34,730 nucleotides of DNA from Methylotenera sp. (GTDB lineage: Bacteria > Pseudomonadota > Gammaproteobacteria > Burkholderiales > Methylophilaceae). Both the position numbers and the translations under genes were made by a program. A model generated the notes under the pieces. It saw nothing but the letters and a program-made list of their open reading frames with translations. It ran no database searches and was not told the origin of the DNA. The stretch lies in NCBI GenBank assembly GCA_023259635.1, contig JALRGX010000006.1, positions 1 through 34,730 of the forward strand. The letters are read 5' to 3'. This document shows positions 1 to 9,604 of the stretch, in pieces (position 1 is the first letter of the stretch; every line of letters starts with the position of its first letter).

Positions 1-103
1 AGCTACCGAAAGTGCCCGTGTAAAGGATACACATGATCCAATTGTGGGCGCGTTTGAAAATGATCGACTGTTCACTGAAGGATGCTTTGGCATCGGCGAC
101 CAT
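1..103 (-). pseudogene. narK: Internal fragment of a NarK-type nitrate/nitrite transporter, 5' end missing
   Basis: Reading leftward from about 103 to the window edge, one frame encodes about 34 residues including DAKASF, KRAHNWIMC and LYTGTFGS. This matches the middle of NarK-family major facilitator transporters (the loop and start of the second six-helix half; E. coli NarK has the equivalent KRGHLWIMS...ATFGSF). The roughly 240 residues that should precede it are absent: the tmd stop codon lies only 15 bases upstream, and the frame closes at about 131-133 inside tmd. An ATG at 101-103 has no convincing ribosome binding site. The piece therefore looks like a 5'-truncated narK left at a recombination junction. 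The rest continues off the left edge, so whether the 3' half is intact cannot be seen. Family assignment is fairly sure; pseudogene status is inferred. Confidence 0.72.
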
Positions 104-117
104 GCATCTGTCAGGTA

Positions 118-2382
<2,265 letters not shown>

Positions 2383-2396
2383 TTACACTCATGGCT

Positions 2397-2412
2397 TACT
2401 ACTAAGGTGTTA
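2397..2412 (+). promoter_or_regulatory. Copy 1 of a shared 16-bp motif, upstream of tmd
   Basis: TACTACTAAGGTGTTA lies 87 bases upstream of the tmd start, in reverse orientation to tmd. It matches TACNNCTNAGGTGTNA, found also at 4381-4396 (upstream of the truncated hemoglobin) and 9386-9401 (upstream of the cupin), with 13 of 16 positions identical in all three. I infer an operator for a common regulator; no such regulator is identified in the window. Confidence 0.4.
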
Positions 2413-2441
2413 CTAGACTATCTTGCGCCTGCAAACAATCA

Positions 2442-2459
2442 TGAAAACCGTTGTTTTCA
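2442..2459 (-). terminator. Hairpin downstream of the APC permease gene
   Basis: TGAAAAC, a CGTT loop and GTTTTCA form a 7-bp stem, 28 bases beyond the permease stop codon on the minus strand. There is no clear T-run after it, so termination is only a possibility. It also lies in the upstream region of tmd and might instead be part of the tmd promoter region. Confidence 0.3.
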
Positions 2460-2486
2460 CGTCATCGGTTAATATAAACCTGGCGC

Positions 2487-4184
2487 TTATAGATGGTTGG
2501 TATACCAGACCAGAACAATGGCTGCCGCAATCGCCGCATAAGGCAAAAGCGCAAGGTATTTTGGGCGGGTATACACACTTGCATCAGCCTGCATATCTTC
2601 CTGCAACTGTTTAGGAAACACACCCCTATCCTGGAAATAATGCCGGTATATGAACAAAGGTACGATAAGCAGCGTAAAAAACAGGCCGGTTTTCAAAGTT
2701 CCCTCACCCCAGATATCGGCTCCCAGCCCCATAATGGCCAGGTTCACATAACCCAGTAACCCACCCAGGAGTATCAGGATCAATGGCGCCTTGTAGGGCC
2801 GTTGCCAATCAGGGCGGTCTATGCGGTGAATCCAGCCAGAGTTGAGCACAAGGAAGTGATAGATGATATAACCTACATTTGACGCGGCCAGAATAAACAC
2901 ATAATCCGACATCAGCAGCAGAATCAAGTTAAAGGAAAGATCAGTCCACATTGCCTTGGTGGGTGAGCCATTCTCGTTCACGGCCGACAGGTATTTAGGC
3001 AATAGGCCGTCAATCGACGCCTGGTAAAGCGTTCTCGATGACCCGGACATTGAAGTCATAATGGCAAGCAGCAACGTGAGCACCAGCATCACGATCATGA
3101 CATTGGCAACTATCGCCCCGCCGCCTATGATGCCGGAAAGGGCAGCGGCCACACCGGTGCCTTTATAGATTGTCGCCTCCAGCATGCCGTCATATACCGC
3201 GGGAGACTTGACGATGCCGGACTCGTCAACAACAGCCGGCATCACCAGCTGCCCCAAGCCTAGATGGCTCTGGAATGCGATAGGCACCAAAGTGAAGATT
3301 GCGACACACAGCAAACTCGAATAAATAATGGCCCTGAAGGTATCTGATTTCGGATTTTTAAATTCACGCGTGTAACAGACAGCAGTCTCAAAGCCATAAG
3401 TCGACCACGCCGCAACAAACAAACCGCCTGCCATCAGCTTCCAGCCATCCATATCCCAGATGCCGTCTATAACACTGCCGTCAGCAGCGTACGCGAGGGG
3501 GGCGAGCGGGAAAAAATTTTCCCGCACTACATCACCGGTAAGCAGCGGCACCAGCCCGATCAGCATCAACGGAAGAAGGGCCACCAGCCCCAGCAGCATA
3601 GTTGCGTTTGAAGAGCGCAAAATACCCCCGTGCTGTACAGCAAAAACAAAAAGCAGAAAGGTAACGCCTAAAATGAATGTCGCATTTATCCTTAAAACAA
3701 GGCCATGCTTCACCATGCCGAGATCAAGCAAAGTGATCTGCCAGGTATTGATCAGTGAATCAGCAGGAAACAGTATACTCAATGCATAGCCTGCCGCCAA
3801 TCCAGCACCGATTGCCAGCACGGGAGACCAGGCGATCCAGTTACACCATACCGTCAAGGGCGCCATGAACCTGCTGTATTTTGCCCATGCAACGGCGCTA
3901 TATATGGATAAGCCGCCGGATTTATGCGGAAACATACCGGCAATCTCTGCATAAGTAAACGCCTGCAGAAAACCGAACGATATTGAAATTAACCAAACTA
4001 CCCACGCCGGCTTGCCTACAGTTGCAGCAATAGCGCCTATGGTAAACAAGACAAAGCCAGGCACGCCGCTTGCAACCCAGAATGCGCCTTTCCAGCTGAT
4101 ACCCCTATGCAGGGCTGCATTCTGCGCAATTACGTCGCTGGATAGATCAGCTGATATGGCATCCACTGGAGGTGTTGAACTCAA
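2487..4184 (-). CDS. APC-superfamily amino acid/amine permease
   Basis: The product is a 565-residue polytopic membrane protein with about 12 predicted hydrophobic helices. The first segment (GVPGFVLFTIGAIAA) and the AEIAGMFPHKSGG stretch after helix 2 are typical of amino acid-polyamine-organocation permeases. The substrate cannot be read from sequence. Its position next to tmd on the same strand suggests, as inference, uptake of a methylated amine or a related nitrogen compound. The start codon at 4182-4184 is TTG, since no in-frame ATG occurs before the first helix. A GTG six codons downstream is an alternative. The gene is divergent from the truncated-hemoglobin operon across a 309-base AT-rich spacer. 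Family is sure, substrate unknown. Confidence 0.85.
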   Translation of the reverse strand: MSSTPPVDAISADLSSDVIAQNAALHRGISWKGAFWVASGVPGFVLFTIGAIAATVGKPAWVVWLISISFGFLQAFTYAEIAGMFPHKSGGLSIYSAVAWAKYSRFMAPLTVWCNWIAWSPVLAIGAGLAAGYALSILFPADSLINTWQITLLDLGMVKHGLVLRINATFILGVTFLLFVFAVQHGGILRSSNATMLLGLVALLPLMLIGLVPLLTGDVVRENFFPLAPLAYAADGSVIDGIWDMDGWKLMAGGLFVAAWSTYGFETAVCYTREFKNPKSDTFRAIIYSSLLCVAIFTLVPIAFQSHLGLGQLVMPAVVDESGIVKSPAVYDGMLEATIYKGTGVAAALSGIIGGGAIVANVMIVMLVLTLLLAIMTSMSGSSRTLYQASIDGLLPKYLSAVNENGSPTKAMWTDLSFNLILLLMSDYVFILAASNVGYIIYHFLVLNSGWIHRIDRPDWQRPYKAPLILILLGGLLGYVNLAIMGLGADIWGEGTLKTGLFFTLLIVPLFIYRHYFQDRGVFPKQLQEDMQADASVYTRPKYLALLPYAAIAAAIVLVWYTNHL

Positions 4185-4493
4185 TTGAATTAACCTGTTT
4201 TAATTTTTCCGTATGAATTGAACCCTACTACAAACGTAAGAAAATTAATTAATTAATTTCATCAATCCAATTTCAGGAAACTAATTCTACGAAAAACAAA
4301 CACCAGAAACAATGGTACTCATTGAACGGGTTAAAAGACTAAAAGTACACCATTCTTTCAGATGATATGAAAAATGAAAATACTTCTTAGGTGTTACAAC
4401 TTGAAGATAGTTATTTATCAGCAACTTAGTGTTTATTATCCACATGAACAGCTTAATAAATCGTTTTTATAAACTTTAAAGAAACCCATAAAA
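4185..4493. other. AT-rich divergent intergenic region (permease / hemoglobin)
   Basis: This 309-base spacer separates two divergent genes and must carry both promoters. It is strongly AT-rich, with a short AATT tandem run around 4243-4259. One copy of the shared motif lies at 4381-4396. I found no TTGAT-N4-ATCAA box and no ORF. Confidence 0.7.
4381..4396 (+). promoter_or_regulatory. Copy 2 of the shared 16-bp motif, upstream of the truncated hemoglobin
   Basis: TACTTCTTAGGTGTTA lies 97 bases upstream of the hemoglobin start, in the same orientation as that gene, and 197 bases upstream of the divergent permease start. It differs from the cupin copy at 2 positions and from the tmd copy at 2 positions. 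The role as operator is inferred. Confidence 0.42.
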
Positions 4494-4910
4494 ATGAATC
4501 AGCCAAATGCTTCTTATATGCATAACCAGTCAGTCTATTCATTAATCGGCGGGGAAGATGCTATATACAGATTAGTGAACTCATTTTACGACATTATTGA
4601 AAAACATCCGGATGGACACAAACTGCATGTATTGCACCTTCGCGGAAATGGCATTCCACATTCTCGTGTAGAGCAATTCAATTTCCTTTCGGGATTTCTG
4701 GGCGGGCCAAAGTTATATGTTGAAAAACATGGTCATTCAAATATTAGGCAAATGCATGAGCATATTGAAATTGATGACGAAGTAAAAGACATCTGGCTCA
4801 AATGCATGGCCATGGCTATTGATGCAATAGGCATAAATGCAGAGACAAAAGATAAACTCATGAGCAGTTTCACCACGATTGCCAACCTGCTTGTCAACAA
4901 TAGTGATTAG
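4494..4910 (+). CDS. Group II (trHbO-type) truncated hemoglobin
   Basis: A 138-residue heme protein of the 2-on-2 globin fold, probably cytoplasmic. The IGGEDAIYRLVNSFYD opening, LSGFLGGPKLYVEKHG in the middle, a proximal-histidine region (IRQMHEHIEI, His88) and the tryptophan of IWLKCM (Trp101, position G8) are group II features. Characterised group II globins bind O2 and NO and have been linked to oxygen or nitrosative-stress chemistry; the exact job here is not known. It is first in a plus-strand run: the DMT transporter starts 32 bases after its stop. The ribosome binding site is weak (AAAGAAA). A copy of the shared motif lies upstream. Its location between TMA genes and a denitrification set suggests, as inference, protection of flavoenzyme or transporter functions from NO. 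Confidence 0.9.
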   Translation: MNQPNASYMHNQSVYSLIGGEDAIYRLVNSFYDIIEKHPDGHKLHVLHLRGNGIPHSRVEQFNFLSGFLGGPKLYVEKHGHSNIRQMHEHIEIDDEVKDIWLKCMAMAIDAIGINAETKDKLMSSFTTIANLLVNNSD

Positions 4911-4942
4911 CCTTTCACAAAACTGTATACCAGACATTATCT

Positions 4943-6019
4943 ATGCCAAACCCTTCCCATGAAAGCTTAACGATAGCCTTAGATAAACACTATTTACGCA
5001 ACCAGCACTGGGGATTCATGTGGGCGTTGTGGACGGCAGTATTGTGGGGTGCATGGTATGTGCCGGGAACTGCGCTCTGGTCTGAATACCCATATGTGGA
5101 GATTGCTGCCGACCATCAGTCTATGCGTCTGGCGGCTACGGCGGTGATGACATGGATACATGCGATTGCGGTATTTATGTTCCTGTTGCTATGGAATACC
5201 GTACTTGGGAAAGTCAAAGATTATGGTCGCACCATCATCAGGTTTAAGACCATATCAAAATGGTATGCACTGGCATCGTTATGCGGTGGGCCTCTTGCCA
5301 TCTTTGGTTCTTATATGGCGATGGGGTTTATTGGCCCAGTGTTTGCTGCCATATCATCCCTGTTATATCCGGTAATCGGCGCGATTATAGCAAGGCTCTG
5401 GTACAAAGAAAAAATATCCCGGCGTGCAGCGCTTGGCATGTGCATCATTATTATTGGCGGCATGGTCATTTACGGACCCAGTCTATTCGGTGAAACGAAT
5501 GTAGCCAACCCTAATGCATGGTTAGGTTACCTGGGCGGCATTATGTCCGCTATCGGCTGGGGAACCGAAGGCGCAGTGGCTGCCAGGGCAATGGATGTTT
5601 CAGATCCGGATGTAGGAATTCACTGCCGTTTCTCTTTTGAAATATTATTCTGGGGCATCTTCATCCTGCCGGTCATCGCTCTTTTTACAGATTTACCTAT
5701 CAAATATCTGATCATCAACACAATAACGCACAGCAAGGCCATATTATGGATAATACTAGCGTCAGCAACCCATGCTTACTGCTACACCGCATTCTATAAA
5801 AGCTTCAGCTTAATCGGCGTCGGGCGCGGAGAAGCTATAGGCAACCTGTATGCGGTATTTGCGCTTATCTTTATTGCTGCCTTTACGCTACAGTTTCCTC
5901 AATGGTATTTCGTAATAGGGCTGATATTGACTATGATAGGAAGTTTTGTGATGTTCAGTGAATCAGCTGAATCAGTAGTTACCTTGCGTGATGTTAACGA
6001 ATCAGGGCCCCGTATATGA
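4943..6019 (+). CDS. DMT-superfamily (EamA-like) membrane transporter
   Basis: A 358-residue protein with about ten hydrophobic helices. It has the repeated EamA layout: a WALWTAVLWGAWYVPG first helix, a FGSYMAMGFIGPVFAAISSL helix followed by a basic loop with an acidic residue (LWYKEKISRRAALG), and a second repeat containing AFYKSFSLIGVGRGEAIGN. Such proteins export or import small metabolites; no substrate can be assigned. Its last 4 bases overlap the next gene (ATGA), so translation of the two is probably coupled. The context (hemoglobin upstream, TMA genes opposite) suggests movement of an amine or a nitrogen metabolite, but this is inference only. Confidence 0.8.
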   Translation: MPNPSHESLTIALDKHYLRNQHWGFMWALWTAVLWGAWYVPGTALWSEYPYVEIAADHQSMRLAATAVMTWIHAIAVFMFLLLWNTVLGKVKDYGRTIIRFKTISKWYALASLCGGPLAIFGSYMAMGFIGPVFAAISSLLYPVIGAIIARLWYKEKISRRAALGMCIIIIGGMVIYGPSLFGETNVANPNAWLGYLGGIMSAIGWGTEGAVAARAMDVSDPDVGIHCRFSFEILFWGIFILPVIALFTDLPIKYLIINTITHSKAILWIILASATHAYCYTAFYKSFSLIGVGRGEAIGNLYAVFALIFIAAFTLQFPQWYFVIGLILTMIGSFVMFSESAESVVTLRDVNESGPRI

Positions 6020-6303
6020 AGCTGCACCAGAAAGGTTATCTTTTATTATCACTCAGCAAAACGGATTCACTTTGGGATCACGAGTTAATTCAAAAGACAT
6101 TAAATGAATATGGCGAGTCTGGCTCATATCGGGAAAAGACTATAAACGTAGCGCTGGATGAACTTTCTGCTGCAGGATTAATCCACCGGGTTGAAGAAAA
6201 GCTGGAAAATACCGGCCATCAACAGAAGCTGCATTTCAGATACAAACTGTCTGACTTCGGTATTTCAAGAATGGTGGATAGCGGGTTGCTGATTAACTGG
6301 TAA
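6016..6303 (+). CDS. Small winged-helix-like protein, function unknown
   Basis: A 95-residue soluble protein. The predicted order (KGYLLLSLS helix, LIQKTLNEYG, TINVALDELSAAGLIHRVEEKL, then LHFRYKLSDFGISRMVDSGLL) resembles a compact winged-helix domain in which ALDELSAAGLIHRV would be the recognition helix and wing. I do not recognise a named family. Its start overlaps the transporter stop by 4 bases, so the two are likely made together. A local regulator of the transporter unit, or a protein-interaction winged helix, are both possible. Confidence 0.6.
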   Translation: MKLHQKGYLLLSLSKTDSLWDHELIQKTLNEYGESGSYREKTINVALDELSAAGLIHRVEEKLENTGHQQKLHFRYKLSDFGISRMVDSGLLINW

Positions 6304-6363
6304 ACCATATCAACTTAAACAAGCCAATTAAGCAGATTAATTGTAAAACATGAGGAGCTCAAA

Positions 6364-6480
6364 ATGAGTGATTTCTGGGGTTATGCCGGGGCTGATGCGC
6401 TTGCATTTATCATAATCAGCAGTGCATGTGCGATCTGCCTGATCTGCGCCAGAGAGTTTGTTAATAGATATGGCGAATGA
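6364..6480 (+). CDS. 38-residue single-span membrane peptide
   Basis: This short ORF begins MSDFWGYAGADALAF and ends EFVNRYGE. The central stretch (ALAFIIISSACAICLICA) is one hydrophobic helix with three cysteines, followed by Arg/Glu-rich residues. A strong ribosome binding site (GAGGAG, 6 bases before the ATG) supports translation. It follows the winged-helix gene by 60 bases on the same strand and ends 12 bases before the convergent ribBA stop. I recognise no family. Possible roles are a small subunit or regulator of the DMT transporter. Confidence 0.55.
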   Translation: MSDFWGYAGADALAFIIISSACAICLICAREFVNRYGE

Positions 6481-6492
6481 ATAACTCAGACA

Positions 6493-7659
6493 TCAGGCTA
6501 CGGGGATAAATTCTGTTACATGCAAACCGAAGCCTGTCATGCTTGGCATCTTTCGTGGCTCAGCCATTAAACGCATGTTTACCACGCCCAGATCACGTAG
6601 TATCTGCGCACCAATGCCGTAATCTTTAAGCGTGTATTGATTGTTAGCCGGGAAATCTGCAGAATTAATTGCATGGATAATATCCTCACTTTTCTCATCA
6701 CGTCTTAACATTACGATCACACCCGCACCGGCCTCACTTATCGTCTTCATTGCATCTGGCAGACTCCAACTGTGACTCTTGTTACCTGCATCAAGCAAAT
6801 CAATGACAGACAAAGGCTCGTGAACACGGACCAGCACACTTTCATCCGCAGCTATGTTCCCTTTAATCAAAGCAAGATGGGTTTGGTTAGCGATAGATTC
6901 CTGATAGGCAACCAGTTGAAACAATCCGAAAGACGTTTCGACCAATCTTTCGGCAACACGCTTTACCAATGATTCCGTCTGGCTTCTATAACTGATCAGG
7001 TCTGCAATCGTACCCACTTTGAGGTCATGCTTGACAGCAAAATCCAGCAAATCAGACAGGCGCGCCATTTCCCCATTATCTTTCAGTATTTCACAGATTA
7101 CAGCCGAAGGTTCAAGATTCGCCAATTTGGCAATATCACACCCAGCTTCGGTATGGCCTGCACGTACCAGCACGCCACCCGTCTGTGCAATCAACGGAAA
7201 AACATGTCCCGGGCTCACAATATCAACCGGACGGGCATTAACATGCACCGCGGTTTGAATCGTATGCGCCCGGTCCGCCGCTGAGATACCGGTAGTCACG
7301 CCTTCTGACGCTTCAATGGATACAGTGAAATTCGTCCCCATTTTTGTACCATTGCGTGCAACCATAGGGCTAAGGTTAAGCTGCTTCCCACGCTGTTCAG
7401 ATAGTGTCAGGCAGATTAATCCACGCCCAAACTTTGCCATGAAATTAATATCTTCAGGCTTCACGAATTGTGCTGCCATCACCAAATCACCCTCATTTTC
7501 GCGGTCTTCATCATCCAATAGCACCACCATGCGACCCTGGCGTATATCTTCGATTATTTCAGCAATCGGGCTAATAGATTTACTGCGCCGTAAATAAAGC
7601 TCTAAGCCAGGAATTGGTTTCTGTTGCTCTAATAAATTTTCGCTGACGAAATTATTCAT
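6493..7659 (-). CDS. ribBA: RibBA: DHBP synthase fused to a degenerate GTP cyclohydrolase II domain
   Basis: The N-terminal domain (about residues 30-230) is 3,4-dihydroxy-2-butanone 4-phosphate synthase of riboflavin synthesis: it has the acidic DDEDRENEGD loop (49-58), TTGISAADRA, SPGHVFPL and RAGHTEAGCD motifs that bind ribulose 5-phosphate and metal. The C-terminal part (about 235-388) aligns in layout with GTP cyclohydrolase II but lacks the zinc-binding cysteine motif (normally GxxC...CDC) and shows HEPLSVIDLL instead. GTP cyclohydrolase II activity is therefore unlikely. Similar fusions are common in betaproteobacteria. It starts 10 bases after folE2, so the two form an operon. Its product could support FMN supply for the nearby TMADH (inference). 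Confidence 0.9.
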   Translation of the reverse strand: MNNFVSENLLEQQKPIPGLELYLRRSKSISPIAEIIEDIRQGRMVVLLDDEDRENEGDLVMAAQFVKPEDINFMAKFGRGLICLTLSEQRGKQLNLSPMVARNGTKMGTNFTVSIEASEGVTTGISAADRAHTIQTAVHVNARPVDIVSPGHVFPLIAQTGGVLVRAGHTEAGCDIAKLANLEPSAVICEILKDNGEMARLSDLLDFAVKHDLKVGTIADLISYRSQTESLVKRVAERLVETSFGLFQLVAYQESIANQTHLALIKGNIAADESVLVRVHEPLSVIDLLDAGNKSHSWSLPDAMKTISEAGAGVIVMLRRDEKSEDIIHAINSADFPANNQYTLKDYGIGAQILRDLGVVNMRLMAEPRKMPSMTGFGLHVTEFIPVA

Positions 7660-7669
7660 GATGTCACCA

Positions 7670-8467
7670 TTATGTGTTGTTACTGGTTATGCACGCATAT
7701 GCTGAATGATTATGTATGGACTCAAAATTTTCACATTCGACAATAAAACTCTTGATACGCTCGTCTTTATAAAACGCTGCAGCAATATCACGCACCATAT
7801 CTTCAACAAACTTAGGATTGTCATAAGCAAACTCGGTAACGTACTTTTCGTCAGGGCGCTTCAGCAAACCATAAACCTCTGAAGAAGCCTGTATTTCTAC
7901 CATTCTGATAATATCCTCTATCCACATGGCGTCTTTAAGGGCAACTGTTACAGTGACATGGGAGCGTTGGTTATGTGCGCCATAGGCAGATATTTTCTTG
8001 GAGCATGGGCAAAGGCTTGTCACCGGGATCAGCACCTTAACTTTTACATCATGATAAGCCTTTGTTATTTCACCGATGAAGGTAACCTCATAATCAAGCA
8101 GGCTCTTTACACCGGACACAGGTGCTGACTTATTCACAAAATAAGGAAATGCCATCTCAATATGGCCTGAATCAGCGTCAAGTTTAACCGCCATTTCCTT
8201 CAGCATCTCACTAAAGTTCTCTATTGAAATCTCATGCTGATTGCCATTAAGGATTTCAATGAATCTGGACATATGCGTACCTTTAAAATGTTGTGGCAAA
8301 TGCACATACATATTAAAAACAGCAACCGTGTGCTGAATATCTCCAGTTTTATCTTTAACTTTCACAGGGTGGCGTATTGATTTAATACCAACTTTATCAA
8401 TAGCAAGCTGACGTACATCAACCAGACTTTGCACATCTTCTATTGAAAAAACGATAGGCGAATTCAT
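7670..8467 (-). CDS. folE2: GTP cyclohydrolase IB (FolE2)
   Basis: Converts GTP to dihydroneopterin triphosphate, the first step to folate and, in methylotrophs, methanopterin. The 265-residue protein has the FolE2 hallmarks: the catalytic cysteine region TSLCPCSK (Cys153), the following GAHNQRSH segment, and [16 protein letters not shown] near the C terminus. FolE2 differs from the zinc-dependent FolE1 and in several bacteria is induced by zinc shortage through Zur. A long leader with a GC-rich hairpin and an AT palindrome lies upstream. It is first in the folE2-ribBA pair. The ATG at 8467 has only a weak purine-rich ribosome site. Confidence 0.93.
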   Translation of the reverse strand: MNSPIVFSIEDVQSLVDVRQLAIDKVGIKSIRHPVKVKDKTGDIQHTVAVFNMYVHLPQHFKGTHMSRFIEILNGNQHEISIENFSEMLKEMAVKLDADSGHIEMAFPYFVNKSAPVSGVKSLLDYEVTFIGEITKAYHDVKVKVLIPVTSLCPCSKKISAYGAHNQRSHVTVTVALKDAMWIEDIIRMVEIQASSEVYGLLKRPDEKYVTEFAYDNPKFVEDMVRDIAAAFYKDERIKSFIVECENFESIHNHSAYACITSNNT

Positions 8468-8563
8468 AATGTTGGTCTCTTTTCAATAAGTAATTATCAG
8501 CAAAAAGGTTTCGTATTTAACTCAGATGAATGCACCTTAAGCCTATAAACGACTTAAAAAGAA

Positions 8564-8602
8564 GGGGGCAAATATAATATATGCAAGATTACAGATGCCC
8601 CC
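8564..8602 (-). promoter_or_regulatory. Candidate folE2 leader control element (hairpin plus AT-rich palindrome)
   Basis: About 97 bases upstream of folE2. GGGGGCA at 8564-8570 pairs with TGCCCCC at 8596-8602. On the folE2 strand the right arm is followed by TTCTTTTT, which looks like an attenuator, although the loop is long (25 bases). Inside it, GCAAATATAATATATGC (8568-8584) is an imperfect palindrome with the general look of a Zur box. Slightly further upstream, CAACTT/AAGTTG and GTAAGT/ACTTAC can form mutually exclusive stems. No known riboswitch class was recognised. Confidence 0.35.
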
Positions 8603-8908
8603 AGGCAAGTTCAACTTCGTCGTAAGTTGGGAGATGACGTGATGTCAAGACTTACAACTGAATTTTCAAACTAACAGCCATTGATTACAATTGCCAATAA
8701 GGATTACTCCGTTAGGATTAGTTGTTATAAGGCTTGAAGTTACATAGGAGGTTATCGGCAAATAAACTGCTGACAAAGATAGCGGGAATTAGAGAAATCA
8801 AATCAGGCCTGGAACTATTTGAGAATGCGCCCGATAACTTGAAGCCGCATTAGCGGCTCGATTTCTGATGTGCTGACACCGTTAAGAGTCGGCTTTACTG
8901 AAAAAATA

Positions 8909-8938
8909 AAACATACTCCGGCAAGGCGGAGTATGTTT
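8909..8938 (-). terminator. Rho-independent terminator of the cupin gene
   Basis: A 12-bp perfect stem (AAACATACTCCG / CGGAGTATGTTT) with a six-base loop. On the minus strand it is followed by a T-rich tail (TTATTTTTTC). It lies 28 bases after the cupin stop codon. Confidence 0.85.
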
Positions 8939-8965
8939 ATTGGGGGTTAAACTAAAAGTTAAGAT

Positions 8966-9319
8966 TTACAACGGTGCGCGTTGACCACAGAAGAAACCAA
9001 CTGCTCGGTCAGGTGTGTTAAATGTAACATTACAGCCTGAAGGGAAATAAAGGACATCTCCAACAGTAGCTGTTACTTTTTGACCGGTTTCATCTGAAAT
9101 AATAAAAGTACCTTCAACAACGATTTTCATTTCATCATAGTCATATGCATAAACTAACTGGTTGCCTTTTTCCAGATGGAAAAAACCAGCACAAATTGTT
9201 TTATCTTTATCTTGAGAAACGAAAGTATCACCAAGAAATGCTGGAACGCCAGGCACGTTCATCGAAGGTTGTACATCTTTCACAGCCTGTTTTTTGTATT
9301 GAAACGGTTTAGTACTCAT
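8966..9319 (-). CDS. EutQ-like cupin protein
   Basis: A 117-residue single-domain cupin, likely cytoplasmic. The double-stranded beta-helix motifs are visible: EMKIVVEGTFIISDETG (about 63-79), GDVLYFPSG (87-95) and a GFFCGQR end. The usual cupin 1 histidines are replaced (Ala58 and Asp60), while Glu63 and Gly70 remain. This is typical of EutQ-like cupins and argues against the standard three-His metal site. A strong ribosome site (AAGGAGA) precedes the ATG. It is monocistronic between its own terminator and an upstream motif shared with tmd and the hemoglobin gene. Function is unknown; a role in amine metabolism is inferred from that motif and from location only. Confidence 0.78.
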   Translation of the reverse strand: MSTKPFQYKKQAVKDVQPSMNVPGVPAFLGDTFVSQDKDKTICAGFFHLEKGNQLVYAYDYDEMKIVVEGTFIISDETGQKVTATVGDVLYFPSGCNVTFNTPDRAVGFFCGQRAPL

Positions 9320-9385
9320 TGCAATTCTCCTTAGGGGTTCACTTGAAAGTGTGTGTATTTAAACGTTTCTTAATCAAACCCACAA

Positions 9386-9401
9386 TCACACCTAAGAGGT
9401 A
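9386..9401 (-). promoter_or_regulatory. Copy 3 of the shared 16-bp motif, upstream of the cupin
   Basis: TACCTCTTAGGTGTGA on the minus strand begins 66 bases upstream of the cupin ATG, in the same orientation as the gene. This copy has the clearest dyad symmetry (ACCT-N3-AGGT). A second TCTTAG lies just upstream on the same strand. Confidence 0.42.
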
Positions 9402-9415
9402 CTCTCTAAGAAGGA

Positions 9416-9598
9416 TCAATCATCCTTAATGCTTATGCCGCTGCAGCTTTTCCTGGCTATATAGATTCGCTTCACCCCTTGCATTGCTTTTAACTGAGCT
9501 TTTAACATTTCTATTAAATATCGCCACGCTTCAGTAAGAGTGGTGGCAAAAAAAGATAGTATGGTCAGATAAATGCCTTTAGGGGCAAAGCACTTCAT
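9416..9598 (-). CDS. Possible 60-residue protein downstream of the porin
   Basis: A 60-residue frame starting 6 bases after the porin stop codon, with only a weak purine-rich ribosome site (AAGAAA). It has a hydrophobic first third (IYLTILSFFATTL), a central helix and a basic C-terminal half. I recognise no family. The close spacing would allow translational coupling to the porin, but the frame could equally be chance. An AAGGAT-N5-ATCCTT hairpin overlaps its stop. Confidence 0.28.
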   Translation of the reverse strand: MKCFAPKGIYLTILSFFATTLTEAWRYLIEMLKAQLKAMQGVKRIYIARKSCSGISIKDD

Positions 9599-9604
9599 TT
9601 TTTC

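Larger units (their letters stand above)
8468..8965. other. 498-base intergenic region upstream of folE2, with structured segments
   Basis: No credible ORF is present. It holds the folE2 leader element (8564-8602), a perfect GC-rich hairpin AGCCGC-ATTA-GCGGCT (8843-8858), and inverted sequences: GTTATCGG at 8751-8758 matches CCGATAAC at 8831-8838 exactly, and GGCTTGAAGTTA at 8731-8742 matches TAACTTGAAGCC at 8835-8846 with one mismatch. The cupin terminator is at 8909-8938. The inverted pairs share the same right arm, so they would compete. Confidence 0.6.
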
